Positions 16,550 through 26,049 are shown, counted from the stretch's first letter. The stretch: DNA of 64,000 nucleotides from Panacagrimonas sp046594215 (GCA_046594215.1 JBKJPX010000050.1:18114-82113); one strand, 5' to 3'. Notes: generated from the sequence alone by a model not told the origin. A program made the numbers and translations.

Positions 16550-19500
16550 ATGGCCGATAGAGCCGCCATCGAGCACGGTGGATTGAACGTGGCCACGGGA
16601 GGAAGTCTGATTTCGTTGGCCGGAGCGGGGCGGACCAGCCAGCGCGCCCGGCTGCTCGTGGTCATGGCGCTCCTGATGGTGGTCGGCATCGTGAGCCAGT
16701 CCGCACTCATCAACACGTATGTCCTGCGCGATTTCGCCAAGCTCGAGCAGACACAGGTCCAGGCCAGCCTGCGGCTGATCCAGCTGTGGCTGGATCGCTT
16801 CCTGCAGCCGATGGAAACGCTCGCTCGCGACCTGGGAAGCTCGCCCCATCCCGACAGGGCCACACCGATCGACGCCCAGGTTCTGCGCGCACGGCTGCAG
16901 GCCGCCGCCCAGCTGGATGTCGGCTATGACGCCGCGGCCGTGCTAGACGGCGCCGGCGAGGTGTTGCTGGCGCAGTCATACGATCGCAACACCCGGCTGG
17001 AACGCGCGCCCACCAACATCGAGATGTCCCTGCTGCGCCACCACGCCGCCTCGCTGCGCGCGGGCAAGCAGGCAGCCCTGAGCGGCTGGAACGTGGTGCC
17101 CGGCGGACTGTTCGCGGTCGCCGGGTTCCGGCTGGACGCCGAACCGGCCGGCCCGGTGGTGGTGATCGGCCGCACCTTCGACGAAAGCGCCATGGCGGCG
17201 CTGGACGAGTTATCGGGCACGCGCGTGAACGTGGTCGGCGGCGACGCGCCCCCGCTCGACGAACCCGACCGCCCGATGCAGGCCTGCACGCGGCTCTCGC
17301 CGGCAATCAATGCGCAGCCGCAGCACCTGTGCGTGCGACTCCAGGACTCCATTCTCGAGCGCGGTCACCGCAGCAGCGACGACCTTCGCCTGGCGAGCCT
17401 CGCGGGTTTCGTCGTGCTGATGTTCGGCACCTGGTGGTTCCTCGACCGCAGCCTTCTGCAACGCCTGGCCAGCCTGACGCAGAAGCTGGACGCGTCCAAT
17501 CCCGGCGGAACCGAGGCGGTCGAGCGCGCCATGCTCGCTGACGGCAAGCGCGGCGACGAACTCGGCCGCATGTCGCTGGGCCTGGGGCAGCTGCTCGGAC
17601 GCGTGCGTCAAGCCGAGGCCGACCTGCGCGAGCGCGAACGCAGCTTCCGCGTGCTGGCCGAGTCCTCCGGCGTGGCCATCTTCGTCGTGCGCGACGGCGT
17701 CCTCTACAGCAATCCCTTCGCATCGCGCCTGACCGGCTACAACAAGGACGACCTGCGCGGGCGAACGCTGACCGACCTGTTCCACGAAAGCTGGCGCGAG
17801 CACTTCGAGCGCGCGATGGCGCGCGGCTCGGTGGACGATACCGAGGGCGAGGAACTGCGCGGCCGTCGCCAGAACGGAACGCTTTACTGGGCGCGGCTGC
17901 ACATCGCGCGCATCGAGTACCGCGGCGGCGCGGCCCTGCTGGTCACGCTCTTCGACGTCACCGAGCAGCGCCATCTTGAGCAGACACTGGCCGACGAGAA
18001 GCAGAACCTTCAGGTGATCCTGAGCTCGATCCACGAGGGCATCGTCGCGATCGACCATGCCGGCGCGGTGCGTTTCATCAACCCCGCCGCTCAGCGCCTC
18101 ACGGGCATCCCGGTGGCGCTGGCCAACGGCAGCGCGCTCGAGGACGTGGTGGCGCTCAGCGATCCGGAAAGCGAAACCGCACTCGCCTCGCCTTTGCTCG
18201 CCACGCTCTCCGCGGCCGGCAACAACGGTACGGTCGCCAACGTGACCACGCCGCAGGGCATCTCGCGCAGTGTCGAGGTGACGGTCTCCCAGAACCAGTC
18301 GGACGGCGGCGACAACACCCGGCGTGGCTCGGTGCTGGTGATGCGCGACGTCTCCGATTTGCGCCAGCTGACGAAGATCCTGGCCGAACAGGCCTCGCAC
18401 GACGATCTCACCAGCCTGATCAACCGCCGCGAGTTCTCGCGCCGACTGCACGAGGCGCTGGCCGATTCGCAGGGCACGCACCGGCGCCACGCGTTGTGCT
18501 ACGTCGACCTCGACCAGTTCAAGCTGCTCAACGACACCTGCGGTCACCAAGCCGGCGACCTGATGCTGCGCGAGGTGGCCCAGGCGCTGCAAGGCGAGGT
18601 GCGGCCCAACGACACCCTCGCCCGCCTCGGCGGAGACGAGTTCGGCGTGCTGCTCGACGACTGCGGACCCGAGAAGGCGGTGGAGTTCGCCAATGCGCTG
18701 CGCAACAAGGTCGGTGCCGTGCGTTTCCAGTGGAACGGGCAGGGCTTCAGCGTCGACGCAAGCATCGGCATCGCCATGCTCGAGCACGTGGAGGGCGGCG
18801 TCGACGAGGCACTCGCGCTGGCCGATGCCGCCTGCTACATGGCCAAGGACCTGGGCCGCAACCGCGTCCATCTCTACCGCGCCGCCGACGCCGACCTGCA
18901 GCAGCAGCTCAAGCACATGCGTTGGGCCACACGTCTGAAGGACGCGGTCGAGAACAGCCAGTTCACGCTCTTCGCGCAGGGCATCGTGCCGGTAGCCGCC
19001 GGCGCGCCAGACCTCAACGCCTTCGAGGCGCTGGTGCGCATGAAGCAGCCGGACGGCCGCCTCGTGGCGCCCGACGAATTCCTGCCGGCGGCCGAGCGCT
19101 ACCAGATGATGAATCGCGTCGACCAGTGGGTCGTTACCGCCGCGCTCGACGTCCTGCAGCGCGAACACGCGATGGGGCGCCCACGAAAGCCCCTGCTGTT
19201 CATCAATCTCTCCGGGCAGAGCCTGGGCGATGAAGGCTTCCGCGAATTCCTGCTGGAGAAACTGGACCAGCACGCAAACCTGACGCCGCAGATCGTCTTC
19301 GAGGTCACGGAGAGTTCGGTCATCTCCTCGCTGGGTCGCGCCAAGCAGCTCATGGAAGACGTGTACGCGCGAGGCTGCGCCTTCGCGCTCGACGACTTCG
19401 GCACCGGCATGTCCTCGTTCGGGTACCTCAAGGAACTGCGTGTCGACTACCTCAAGATCGCCGGCTGCTTCGTCAAGAGCATCGCGCAGCCGCTGGACGC

Positions 19501-19675
19501 TGCGGTGGTGCGCAGCTTCACCGAGTTCTCCCGCATGATGGGGGTGACCGTGATCGCCGAATGGATCGAGGACGAGGAGACGCTCAAGGTCTGCCGCGAC
19601 ATGGGCGTGGACTACGGCCAGGGCTGGCACTTGGGGCGCCCGCAGCCGATCGAGCAGGTCTTCAAAATCGCGTGA
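16550..19675 (+). CDS. PAS-GGDEF-EAL c-di-GMP enzyme at the mshH position
   Basis: A 1041-residue inner-membrane protein. TM helices lie at about 32-55 and 280-300 and flank a periplasmic sensor domain. Two PAS-like domains follow (about 360-480 and 485-600), then GGDEF (about 620-780) and EAL (about 800-1035). The GGDEF motif is intact (RLGGDEF, about 693) with an RxxD inhibitory site (RPND) five residues upstream. EAL is present (FEALVRM, about 825), as are EVTES and DDFGTG, but the LKID motif reads LKIAG (about 968). In Vibrio the mshH/csrD gene sits here with degenerate motifs; this one looks catalytically capable. AAGGAA precedes the ATG, and the stop overlaps mshI. Confidence 0.9.
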   Translation: MADRAAIEHGGLNVATGGSLISLAGAGRTSQRARLLVVMALLMVVGIVSQSALINTYVLRDFAKLEQTQVQASLRLIQLWLDRFLQPMETLARDLGSSPHPDRATPIDAQVLRARLQAAAQLDVGYDAAAVLDGAGEVLLAQSYDRNTRLERAPTNIEMSLLRHHAASLRAGKQAALSGWNVVPGGLFAVAGFRLDAEPAGPVVVIGRTFDESAMAALDELSGTRVNVVGGDAPPLDEPDRPMQACTRLSPAINAQPQHLCVRLQDSILERGHRSSDDLRLASLAGFVVLMFGTWWFLDRSLLQRLASLTQKLDASNPGGTEAVERAMLADGKRGDELGRMSLGLGQLLGRVRQAEADLRERERSFRVLAESSGVAIFVVRDGVLYSNPFASRLTGYNKDDLRGRTLTDLFHESWREHFERAMARGSVDDTEGEELRGRRQNGTLYWARLHIARIEYRGGAALLVTLFDVTEQRHLEQTLADEKQNLQVILSSIHEGIVAIDHAGAVRFINPAAQRLTGIPVALANGSALEDVVALSDPESETALASPLLATLSAAGNNGTVANVTTPQGISRSVEVTVSQNQSDGGDNTRRGSVLVMRDVSDLRQLTKILAEQASHDDLTSLINRREFSRRLHEALADSQGTHRRHALCYVDLDQFKLLNDTCGHQAGDLMLREVAQALQGEVRPNDTLARLGGDEFGVLLDDCGPEKAVEFANALRNKVGAVRFQWNGQGFSVDASIGIAMLEHVEGGVDEALALADAACYMAKDLGRNRVHLYRAADADLQQQLKHMRWATRLKDAVENSQFTLFAQGIVPVAAGAPDLNAFEALVRMKQPDGRLVAPDEFLPAAERYQMMNRVDQWVVTAALDVLQREHAMGRPRKPLLFINLSGQSLGDEGFREFLLEKLDQHANLTPQIVFEVTESSVISSLGRAKQLMEDVYARGCAFALDDFGTGMSSFGYLKELRVDYLKIAGCFVKSIAQPLDAAVVRSFTEFSRMMGVTVIAEWIEDEETLKVCRDMGVDYGQGWHLGRPQPIEQVFKIA

Positions 19676-20646
19676 AGCGATCGTTGCTCAGCCTCCTGCG
19701 CCGCGAACCGGCCGAAACCGGTTCCATCGGTCTGTGGCTGTCCCCGGAGGGCATCGGGATTGCGCGCGTGGTGCGGGCCAACGGCGTACCGCGCCTGACC
19801 GCCTGCGACTACCGCCCTGTGCCGCGAGCGGCGGAACCCGCCTACATCCTGCGCGGCATGATCGCGGGCCTGGGCGCCGACTCCGGCCGCTACAACTGTG
19901 TGCTCGGACCCAGCGAATACCAGGTCCTGCTCGTGGACACGCCCGACGTGCCGGCCTCGGAACTGCGCGATGCAGTCCGCTGGCGCATCCACGACCTGAT
20001 CGACATGCCGCTGGACGAGACCACGATCGACGTCTTCGACATGCCGCAGCAGATCAGTCACGGCGAGGCCAAGCCGCGCACGCTGTGCGTGGTGGCGGCG
20101 CGTACGCCGCTGATCGCGCAGAAGGTCGCCCTGCTCGCGCGCGGCGGGTGCGAAGTGTCGGCCGTTGACATCGCCGAGCTGGCGCTACGCAACCTCGCGG
20201 CGCTGATGCCCGAGGACAAGGACAGTCTGCTGGTGCTGCACCTGGAGCAGGACTACACGCTGATCGTGGTCACGCGTGGCTCGACCCTCTACCTGTCGAG
20301 GCGCATCGCCGTGGGCCAGCAGGCCCTCTCGGGAGCCGTGGCACGTGCCGGTGACGACAACGAACTGGCACACCTGCTCGAGATGCTCACCGAGGAGGTC
20401 TACCGCTCGCTCGAGTATTGCGAAAGCCGCTTCCAGTCCCTGGCGCCCTCGTCGATCGTGCTGACGCCCTCGGCGCGCCTCGTGCACGGCTTGCGCGAGG
20501 GCCTGTCGGAGAGCACCGGCCTGCCGGTGCGCGGACTGGATCTGAACACGCTGCTGCCGGGCGGTATCACGGTGCCGCCGGAACGTCAGGCCATGTGCCT
20601 TCTTGCGGTCGGTGCCGCGCTGCGCACCGAGGCGACCACGCTATGA
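19672..20646 (+). CDS. mshI: MSHA biogenesis protein MshI (PilM-like)
   Basis: A 324-residue cytoplasmic actin-like protein of the PilM type. Features are GSIGLWLSPEGIGIARV near the start, GRYNCVLGPSEYQVLLVDTP, VRWRIHDLIDMP and, late, a phosphate-loop-like stretch. In type IV pilus systems this class docks on the N-terminus of a PilN-like membrane protein to form the alignment complex. The start is GTG at 19672, overlapping the upstream stop as GTGA; the longer open frame from 19561 lies inside the EAL coding region and is rejected. The next gene, PilN-like, starts 10 bp downstream. Confidence 0.85.
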   Translation: MKRSLLSLLRREPAETGSIGLWLSPEGIGIARVVRANGVPRLTACDYRPVPRAAEPAYILRGMIAGLGADSGRYNCVLGPSEYQVLLVDTPDVPASELRDAVRWRIHDLIDMPLDETTIDVFDMPQQISHGEAKPRTLCVVAARTPLIAQKVALLARGGCEVSAVDIAELALRNLAALMPEDKDSLLVLHLEQDYTLIVVTRGSTLYLSRRIAVGQQALSGAVARAGDDNELAHLLEMLTEEVYRSLEYCESRFQSLAPSSIVLTPSARLVHGLREGLSESTGLPVRGLDLNTLLPGGITVPPERQAMCLLAVGAALRTEATTL

Positions 20647-20656
20647 GAACACGGTC

Positions 20657-21265
20657 GTGAACCAGCAGATCAACCTGCACCAGCCGATCTTTCGCAAGCA
20701 GCGTGCGCTGTTCTCATCGCAGATCGTGCTGCGCATCTGCGCGATCTGGGCGCTGGCGCTGGGCGTGGTCTACGCGTTGACCCTGTGGAACGAGCGCGTG
20801 CTGTCGCGCGAGCAAGCCTCGCTGACGACGCGCCGCGATGCGGCCGCGCAGCGCCTGCAGACGCTCACCGTGAGCCAGGCCGAGCCCAATCACAGCCAGC
20901 TGCTGAGCGACCAGCTCGAGGCGCTGCGCAACGAGCAGGCAGAGAAGGAAGGCGTGCTGCGCCTGCTGGCACGCGGCGAACTGGGAAGCACCGTCGGCTT
21001 CGCGCCACAACTCGACGCGCTGGCGGGCCGGCGGCTCGCGGGTGTCTGGCTGACCCACGTCGGTCTCATGGAAGGCGGACGCGAAATCTCGCTGCTGGGG
21101 GAGACCTCCAGCGAGGACCTTCTGCCGCTCTACCTCGAGCGACTGGCCGCCGGCGAGGGCTTCCCGGGCGCCCGCTTCTCCGACGTGCGGCTACAGCGCT
21201 CTGAGTCGGACACCCGCGTGCTCAATTTCGAGATGCACACGCGTGCGGGGACGGACCTGCCATGA
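20657..21265 (+). CDS. PilN-like pilus alignment protein
   Basis: A 202-residue bitopic inner-membrane protein. The short cytoplasmic N-terminus NQQINLHQPIFRKQ matches the INL signature that PilN proteins use to bind PilM. One TM helix (about 26-45) follows, then a coiled-coil-like stretch (REQASLTTRRDAAAQRLQTL) and a periplasmic ferredoxin-like domain. It should join MshI and MshJ in an inner-membrane complex. The start is GTG at 20657. Vibrio-type operons have a comparable second mshI-like gene at this place. The stop overlaps the possible 41-codon small frame. Confidence 0.82.
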   Translation: MNQQINLHQPIFRKQRALFSSQIVLRICAIWALALGVVYALTLWNERVLSREQASLTTRRDAAAQRLQTLTVSQAEPNHSQLLSDQLEALRNEQAEKEGVLRLLARGELGSTVGFAPQLDALAGRRLAGVWLTHVGLMEGGREISLLGETSSEDLLPLYLERLAAGEGFPGARFSDVRLQRSESDTRVLNFEMHTRAGTDLP

Positions 21266-21387
21266 GCGCCCGCCGACACGGTGACTGCGAGGCGGTGGGG
21301 CTTGCGCGACCCGACCGGGGTGCCGGAGCCGGAGGCAGGGCTAAGGGACAGCGACAGCCGCGGCGCATTCGCAGGGTCGCCCGATGA
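21262..21387 (+). CDS. Possible 41-residue small protein between PilN-like and mshJ
   Basis: The 118-bp gap between the PilN-like gene and mshJ holds an open frame that begins with an ATG overlapping the upstream stop (ATGA at 21262) and ends with a TGA overlapping the mshJ ATG (ATGA at 21384). The product would be very arginine- and glycine-rich (MSARRHGDCEAVGLARPD, ending RRIRRVAR), with no hydrophobic segment. It may be a real coupling peptide that lets ribosomes pass to mshJ. In GC-rich DNA a chance open frame of this size is also quite possible. Confidence 0.3.
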   Translation: MSARRHGDCEAVGLARPDRGAGAGGRAKGQRQPRRIRRVAR

Positions 21388-22037
21388 GACTCTGGCTGCA
21401 CGACCTGCTCGATCGCATCGACGCCTTGTCGCTGCGCGAGCGCGTGCTGATGCTGGCCGCGCTGCTCGGGATCATCGGCGTGCTCTGGGACAGCCTGCTG
21501 ATGCGTCCGGTCGAGACCTTGCGCAAGCGCCTGGCGCCCGAAGTCGCGGATCTGCGCCAGGAGGTCGACCGTCTGAACCGCACCATCGAGGACCTCGCGA
21601 CCAAGGGCAAGGCCGACCCGGACACCGCGCTCAAGGACGAGCTGCGGCAGGCGCGCACCGGCATCGCAGACCTCGACAATCAGCTCGGAGGACTGACCAA
21701 GGGCCTGATCGCGCCCGAGGAGATGGTGCAGGTCCTCAAGCAGGTTCTCGAACACACCGCCCCGCTCAAGCTCGTGGCCCTGCGTACCCTGCCCGCCGAA
21801 CCGCTGGCCGCGCTCGTGCCCGGCGAGGTGCTGCCGAGCCAGATCTTTCGCCACGGCGTCGAGATCGAACTCACCGGCAACTATCTCGACGTGGTTGCCT
21901 TCCTTCGCAAGGTCGACCAGATGCCCTGGCGCTTCTACTGGCAGACGCTGGAGCTGGATGTGGAACAACACCCGCGCCTGAAAGTGAAGATCACCGCGTA
22001 CACGCTGGGCGAAGAAGAGGCCTGGATCGGTGCGTAG
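21384..22037 (+). CDS. mshJ: MSHA biogenesis protein MshJ (PilO-like)
   Basis: A 217-residue bitopic inner-membrane protein of the PilO class. A cytoplasmic start (LDRIDALSLRERVLM) is followed by one TM helix (about 23-42), a coiled coil (PEVADLRQEVDRLNRTIEDL and LDNQLGGLTKGLI) and a periplasmic domain with VELTGNYLDVVAFLRKVDQM-like sequence and WRFYWQTLELD. It pairs with the PilN-like protein. The start at 21384 keeps the family N-terminus. It ends 8 bp inside mshK. Confidence 0.88.
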   Translation: MRLWLHDLLDRIDALSLRERVLMLAALLGIIGVLWDSLLMRPVETLRKRLAPEVADLRQEVDRLNRTIEDLATKGKADPDTALKDELRQARTGIADLDNQLGGLTKGLIAPEEMVQVLKQVLEHTAPLKLVALRTLPAEPLAALVPGEVLPSQIFRHGVEIELTGNYLDVVAFLRKVDQMPWRFYWQTLELDVEQHPRLKVKITAYTLGEEEAWIGA

Positions 22038-22398
22038 CCGCCCGCTGCTTTTGCTCGCGCTTTGGCTGGTCGTCGGCACCCCGGCGATGTCCGGGCCGCT
22101 CGAGTACGGCGACCCGACGCAGCCGACACCGCTGGGCCGACCGGTCGCCAGGGCCACGGGTGGGCCGGTCATCGCGCGTCCGCGCTGGGAGCTGACGTCG
22201 ACCCTCGTCTCGGGCGATCGCCGCGTCGCAGTGATCAACGGGCGCAGTGCCTCGCCGGGCGCTACGATTGAGGGAGCGAAATTGCTGGCGGTGGATGCCG
22301 GCGGCGCATGGATCGAACACCAGGGGCGCCGGATCCGGCTCGACCTGCCGCGATCGGCAGGCAGGACCATCACGGCCAAGACGCCGTCGGGGAGATGA
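22030..22398 (+). CDS. mshK: MSHA biogenesis protein MshK (PilP-like)
   Basis: A 122-residue secreted protein with a signal peptide (LLLALWLVVGTPAMSG) and a small beta domain. The core WELTSTLVSGDRRVAVINGR resembles MshK/PilP-type pilot or linker proteins that connect the inner-membrane complex to the secretin. The start is GTG at 22030, which overlaps the end of mshJ. Its stop lies just before the mshL start. Recognition rests on position plus the STL.....VAVINGR pattern, so it is good but not certain. Confidence 0.8.
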   Translation: MRSRPLLLLALWLVVGTPAMSGPLEYGDPTQPTPLGRPVARATGGPVIARPRWELTSTLVSGDRRVAVINGRSASPGATIEGAKLLAVDAGGAWIEHQGRRIRLDLPRSAGRTITAKTPSGR

Positions 22399-22400
22399 GC

Positions 22401-24098
22401 ATGGCGGCAAGCGCGAAAGTGCGCGAAGTGCAGGACTCGAAGCGCGGGCGGACCCTGCCCGGGCTGCGGCGCCTGTGCCTCGCAGCGTTCGTCGCCGGCC
22501 TCTGCGCCTGCGCGACCCAGCCGGCCCAGGAAACGGCGCCGGTCGTGCCGCCCGAAGTCGCCGCGGCGCTGATCGCCCCGCCCAAGGCGCCCGTGCCGCC
22601 CGCCGCCGCGAAGGCCGAAGAACCACGCTTCGACATCAGCGTGCAGTCGGCGCCTGCGCGGGGTTTTTTCATGAGCCTGGTCGATGGCACGCCGTACAAC
22701 ATGGTGTTGCAGTCCGACGTGAAGGGCGAGATCACGCTGGATCTCAAGAACGTGACCGTGCCGCAGGTCATGCAGGCGGTGCAGGAAGCCTATGGCTACG
22801 AGTACCGGCAGACGCCCTACGGCTTCGTCGTGCTGGGCTCCGCCAACCTGAGCACGCGCGTCTTCCAGGTCAATTACCTCAACGTGAGCCGCAAGGGCCG
22901 CTCCAACACCCGGGTCAGTTCGGGCCAGCTCACCGATTCGAACAACAACAACCGCGGTGGCGGCGGAAACAGTTCCAATGGCGGCAATTCCGATGGCAAC
23001 AACGATCGCGAGACCGTCATCGCCAGCGGCATCGAAACCCTGACCGTCTCGGACTTCTGGTCGGAGCTGGATCGCACGCTGAAGATCCTCGTGCCGCCGA
23101 CCGAAGGTCGCCTGATCGCGATCAATCGCGATTCCGGCCTCGTCGTGGCGCGTGCGTTGCCGGGGGAACTTCGCACCATCGCGAGTTACCTGTCCGGCAT
23201 GCAGGTCAACCTGGAGCGCCAGGTCATCCTCGAAGCGAAGATTCTCGAGGTCACGCTGAACGACTCCTTCCAGGCCGGCATCAACTGGGCCGTCGTGAGC
23301 AACAGTGGCGAACTGCAGGGCGGCATCGTCGGCGGGCAGAACGTCTATGCGAGCGGCGCCTCGAGCGCGGCCGGCGTCACGATCCCCTTCAACCCGGCGA
23401 CCGGCGTCACCCTCAACCCATTCAACGCCACCGGCATCGGCGGCGCCTTCGTGTCGGCATTCGACATCGGCGATTTCAGCGCCGTCATCGAGCTGCTGCG
23501 GGCCCAGGGCGACGTCAAGGTCCTGTCCTCGCCGCGCGTGGCCACCGTCAACAACCAGAAGGCCATCATCAAGGTCGGCTCGGACGAATTCTTCGTCACC
23601 GGCGTCGAAAGCAACACGACCACGGGCGTGGCCAACAACACCAGCCAGAACGTCGAGCTGACGCCGTTCTTCTCGGGCATCTCGCTGGACGTCACGCCGC
23701 AGATCGACGACCAGTCCAACGTGGTGCTGCACGTGCATCCCATCGTGAGCGAAGTCCGGGACCAGACCAAGACGATCATCGTCGGCAGCCAGCAGCAGAC
23801 ATTGCCGCTGGCGCTGTCCAACGTGCGCGAGTCCGACAGTGTCGTGCGCGCGCGCAGCGGGCAGGTCGTGGTGATCGGCGGCCTGATGCAGCAGACCAAT
23901 CGTGACGAGGATTTCGGGCTGCCGGGCCTCGCGGACATTCCGCTGATCGGCAACCTGTTCAAGCAGCAGCGCAAGAGCCAGCGCAAGAGCGAGCTCGTGA
24001 TCCTGCTGCGCCCGCTGGCCGTGGATGTGGATACACCGCAATCCTGGGATCCGAACGAGCACATGAGCCCGCCGCCGGCTCCGCTGAACATCCCGTAG
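22401..24098 (+). CDS. mshL: MSHA secretin MshL
   Basis: A 565-residue outer-membrane secretin (PulD/PilQ family) that forms the pilus pore. The N-terminal lipoprotein-like signal ends GLCAC near residue 38. The secretin N-domain begins PARGFFMSLVDGTPYNMVL; an Asn/Gly-rich linker (NNNNRGGGGNSSNGG) precedes a second N-domain, and the C-terminal secretin domain includes VKVLSSPRVATVNNQKAIIKVG and GQVVVIGGLMQ, then DIPLIGNLF. The start was set at ATG 22401 because GGGGAG lies six bases upstream; ATG 22395 overlaps the mshK stop but has no space for a ribosome site. Confidence 0.93.
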   Translation: MAASAKVREVQDSKRGRTLPGLRRLCLAAFVAGLCACATQPAQETAPVVPPEVAAALIAPPKAPVPPAAAKAEEPRFDISVQSAPARGFFMSLVDGTPYNMVLQSDVKGEITLDLKNVTVPQVMQAVQEAYGYEYRQTPYGFVVLGSANLSTRVFQVNYLNVSRKGRSNTRVSSGQLTDSNNNNRGGGGNSSNGGNSDGNNDRETVIASGIETLTVSDFWSELDRTLKILVPPTEGRLIAINRDSGLVVARALPGELRTIASYLSGMQVNLERQVILEAKILEVTLNDSFQAGINWAVVSNSGELQGGIVGGQNVYASGASSAAGVTIPFNPATGVTLNPFNATGIGGAFVSAFDIGDFSAVIELLRAQGDVKVLSSPRVATVNNQKAIIKVGSDEFFVTGVESNTTTGVANNTSQNVELTPFFSGISLDVTPQIDDQSNVVLHVHPIVSEVRDQTKTIIVGSQQQTLPLALSNVRESDSVVRARSGQVVVIGGLMQQTNRDEDFGLPGLADIPLIGNLFKQQRKSQRKSELVILLRPLAVDVDTPQSWDPNEHMSPPPAPLNIP

Positions 24099-24112
24099 GG
24101 CCTGCGCCGGAC

Positions 24113-25045
24113 GTGTACCAGCAACACTTCGGCATGCGCACCGCGCCGTTCGGGCTGACGCCGGACACGGACTTCTTCTTCGCGCAGGCCTCGCACCAGG
24201 CCGCGCTGAACATGCTGCTGGTGGCTCTGCGATCGGGCGAGGGCTTCCTCAAGATCACGGGCGAGATCGGCCTGGGCAAGACCACGCTGTGCCGCATGCT
24301 GCTGCGGTTCCTGACCGAGGACGCGTCGCGCTGGACCACTGCGTACCTGCCCAACCCGTCCGGTTCGCGCGCGGCGCTGATCGTCATGGTCGCCGAGGAA
24401 CTGGGCTGCCTGCCGCGCGCGGCGCGCGAGCGCGAACCGGAACTCCTGCTCGGAACGATCCAGCAGCGCCTGTTGAAGATCGCGCGGAGCGGCGCGCGCA
24501 CGGTGCTGGTCGTGGACGAGGCACAGGCGCTGCCGGACGAGGTGCTCGAGGTCGTACGCCTGCTGACCAATCTCGAGACCGAGCGCGACAAGCTGCTGCA
24601 GGTGGTGCTGTTCGGCCAGCCCGAGCTCGACCAGCGACTGGCGCTGCCGCAGCTGCGCCAGCTGCGGCAGCGCATCGGCTTCAGCCACCGCCTGCTGCCG
24701 CTCGACCGCACGCAGTTCAAGGCCTACGTGCGCCATCGCCTGCAGGTGGCCGGCGCCGTTCCCGAACTGTTTTCGCCCGCGGCGCTGGACCTGCTCTTCC
24801 ACGCCAGCCGCGGCGTGCCGCGCACCGCCAACATGCTCTGCCACAAGTCCCTGCTCGCGGCCTTCGGGCCGGGCGAGCGCCAGGTGGGTCCCGCGCAGGC
24901 GCTGGCCGCGATCGAGGACACCGAGTCGGCACGCCTGCCGCTGTGGGAGTGGCCGCAGGCCCTTCTTCGCGGTCACCCGGGCTGGTGGGCCCTGGCACTG
25001 GGTGTGGGCGCGGGGCTGGCCCTGCTGCTGAGGTTCGCCGCATGA
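24113..25045 (+). CDS. mshM: MSHA biogenesis ATPase MshM (ExeA/GspA-like)
   Basis: A 310-residue AAA ATPase of the ExeA/GspA family, membrane-anchored near the C-terminus (WWALALGVGAGLALLLRF, about 290-308). Walker A is GEIGLGKTT (about 50-58) and Walker B VLVVDEAQ (about 131-138). It begins YQQHFGMRTAPFGLTPD, typical of the family. These proteins help place or open the secretin across peptidoglycan. The start codon is GTG at 24113. Its stop overlaps the mshN ATG as ATGA. Confidence 0.92.
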   Translation: MYQQHFGMRTAPFGLTPDTDFFFAQASHQAALNMLLVALRSGEGFLKITGEIGLGKTTLCRMLLRFLTEDASRWTTAYLPNPSGSRAALIVMVAEELGCLPRAAREREPELLLGTIQQRLLKIARSGARTVLVVDEAQALPDEVLEVVRLLTNLETERDKLLQVVLFGQPELDQRLALPQLRQLRQRIGFSHRLLPLDRTQFKAYVRHRLQVAGAVPELFSPAALDLLFHASRGVPRTANMLCHKSLLAAFGPGERQVGPAQALAAIEDTESARLPLWEWPQALLRGHPGWWALALGVGAGLALLLRFAA

Positions 25046-26049
25046 GCCTCATCAACCGCATGCTCGACGAGCTCGCGGCACGCCAGGCGCCCGGCGCCGA
25101 GTCGCTCATCGGCGTGCGCCTCAGCGATCCGATGGGCGAGGCGCAGGCTTCGCTGAACTCGCGCAAGCGCTGGGTGCTGATCGCCATCGCGCTCGGCGCG
25201 GCGACCATCGTCTGGTTGCTGTGGCCCACGCCCGGCCCGATGTCGGTACCGCAGTCTCGCGTCGCGGTCGGCGGAGTCCTTGCTCGCGCCGCGGCACCGG
25301 CGGCGATTGCCTCCGCGCAACCCGGCGCGTCGATCGCCCCCCCGGTCATTACCGCCGACGACGCAGCACCCCGCCCGTTCCGGCCCTCACTTCAGCTCGT
25401 GTCCTCGCTCGGATCCTCGAGTGGAATGAATTCGCGCGCGCCGCAAGCGGCCCGCATCCAGGACAAGAGTGAGGAGTCGGTGACGATCATCGACGGTGAC
25501 GCTGGCGCGCCCGAACCCGAGGCGCCTGCGCCGCGATCGGCACGCTCGATCGATAGCGCACCCGGGCCTGTCACGCGCGGCGACGGCCGTAACTCGCGAC
25601 AGAACCGCAAGGACTCGACCCCGCGGCATCCCGACGCCGGCACCCTCGCCGCCGCCGCCGATGCGCAGGCGCGGGTCGACGCGGACACGACGCGACCCGT
25701 CTCGCGCACCGATACGGCGCGAGACGCGCTGTCCCGGGGGGATCCCGCCGCGGCACTCGAGGCCCTGGAACCGGTGGGCTCCGATCGTGACGTCGAGAGC
25801 GCCTCGCTGCGGGCCGCCGCGCTGCAGCGCCTGGGCCGGCACCTCGAGGCCGCCGACGCCTATCGCGGCCTGACCCACGGGGACCCGGCCGAGCCCGGCC
25901 ACTGGGTGGGCCTGGCGATCTCGCTCGAAGGCCAGCAGAAGCGCGAGGAAGCGCGCATCGCGTATCGTCGGGCCTTGCAATCGCCGCAGCTCGCGCCTTC
26001 GCTTCGCGCGTTCGCGCTGAGCCGCGTCACCGTGCTGGAGGAGCCTTGA
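25042..26049 (+). CDS. mshN: MSHA biogenesis TPR protein MshN
   Basis: A 335-residue bitopic protein. The short cytoplasmic start MSLINRMLDELAARQ is the MshN signature, then a TM helix (about 43-61) and a long Pro/Ala/Arg-rich linker of low complexity. C-terminal TPR-like helices follow from about 225 (DALSRGDPAAALEALEPV, ASLRAAALQRLGRHLEAADA, AISLEGQQKREEARIAYRRA). It probably works with MshM, as GspB does with GspA. The much longer open frame starting at 24289 is antisense-free shadow of mshM and is rejected in favour of ATG 25042. Its stop overlaps the mshE TTG start. Confidence 0.88.
   Translation: MSLINRMLDELAARQAPGAESLIGVRLSDPMGEAQASLNSRKRWVLIAIALGAATIVWLLWPTPGPMSVPQSRVAVGGVLARAAAPAAIASAQPGASIAPPVITADDAAPRPFRPSLQLVSSLGSSSGMNSRAPQAARIQDKSEESVTIIDGDAGAPEPEAPAPRSARSIDSAPGPVTRGDGRNSRQNRKDSTPRHPDAGTLAAAADAQARVDADTTRPVSRTDTARDALSRGDPAAALEALEPVGSDRDVESASLRAAALQRLGRHLEAADAYRGLTHGDPAEPGHWVGLAISLEGQQKREEARIAYRRALQSPQLAPSLRAFALSRVTVLEEP

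Noticed and set aside
17210..19630. 806-residue minus-strand frame
   Set aside because: It is the antisense shadow of the GGDEF-EAL gene; the plus strand has strong domain matches over the whole length.
22247..23905. 552-residue plus-strand frame
   Set aside because: Out-of-frame reading of mshL, which has the secretin domain in another frame.
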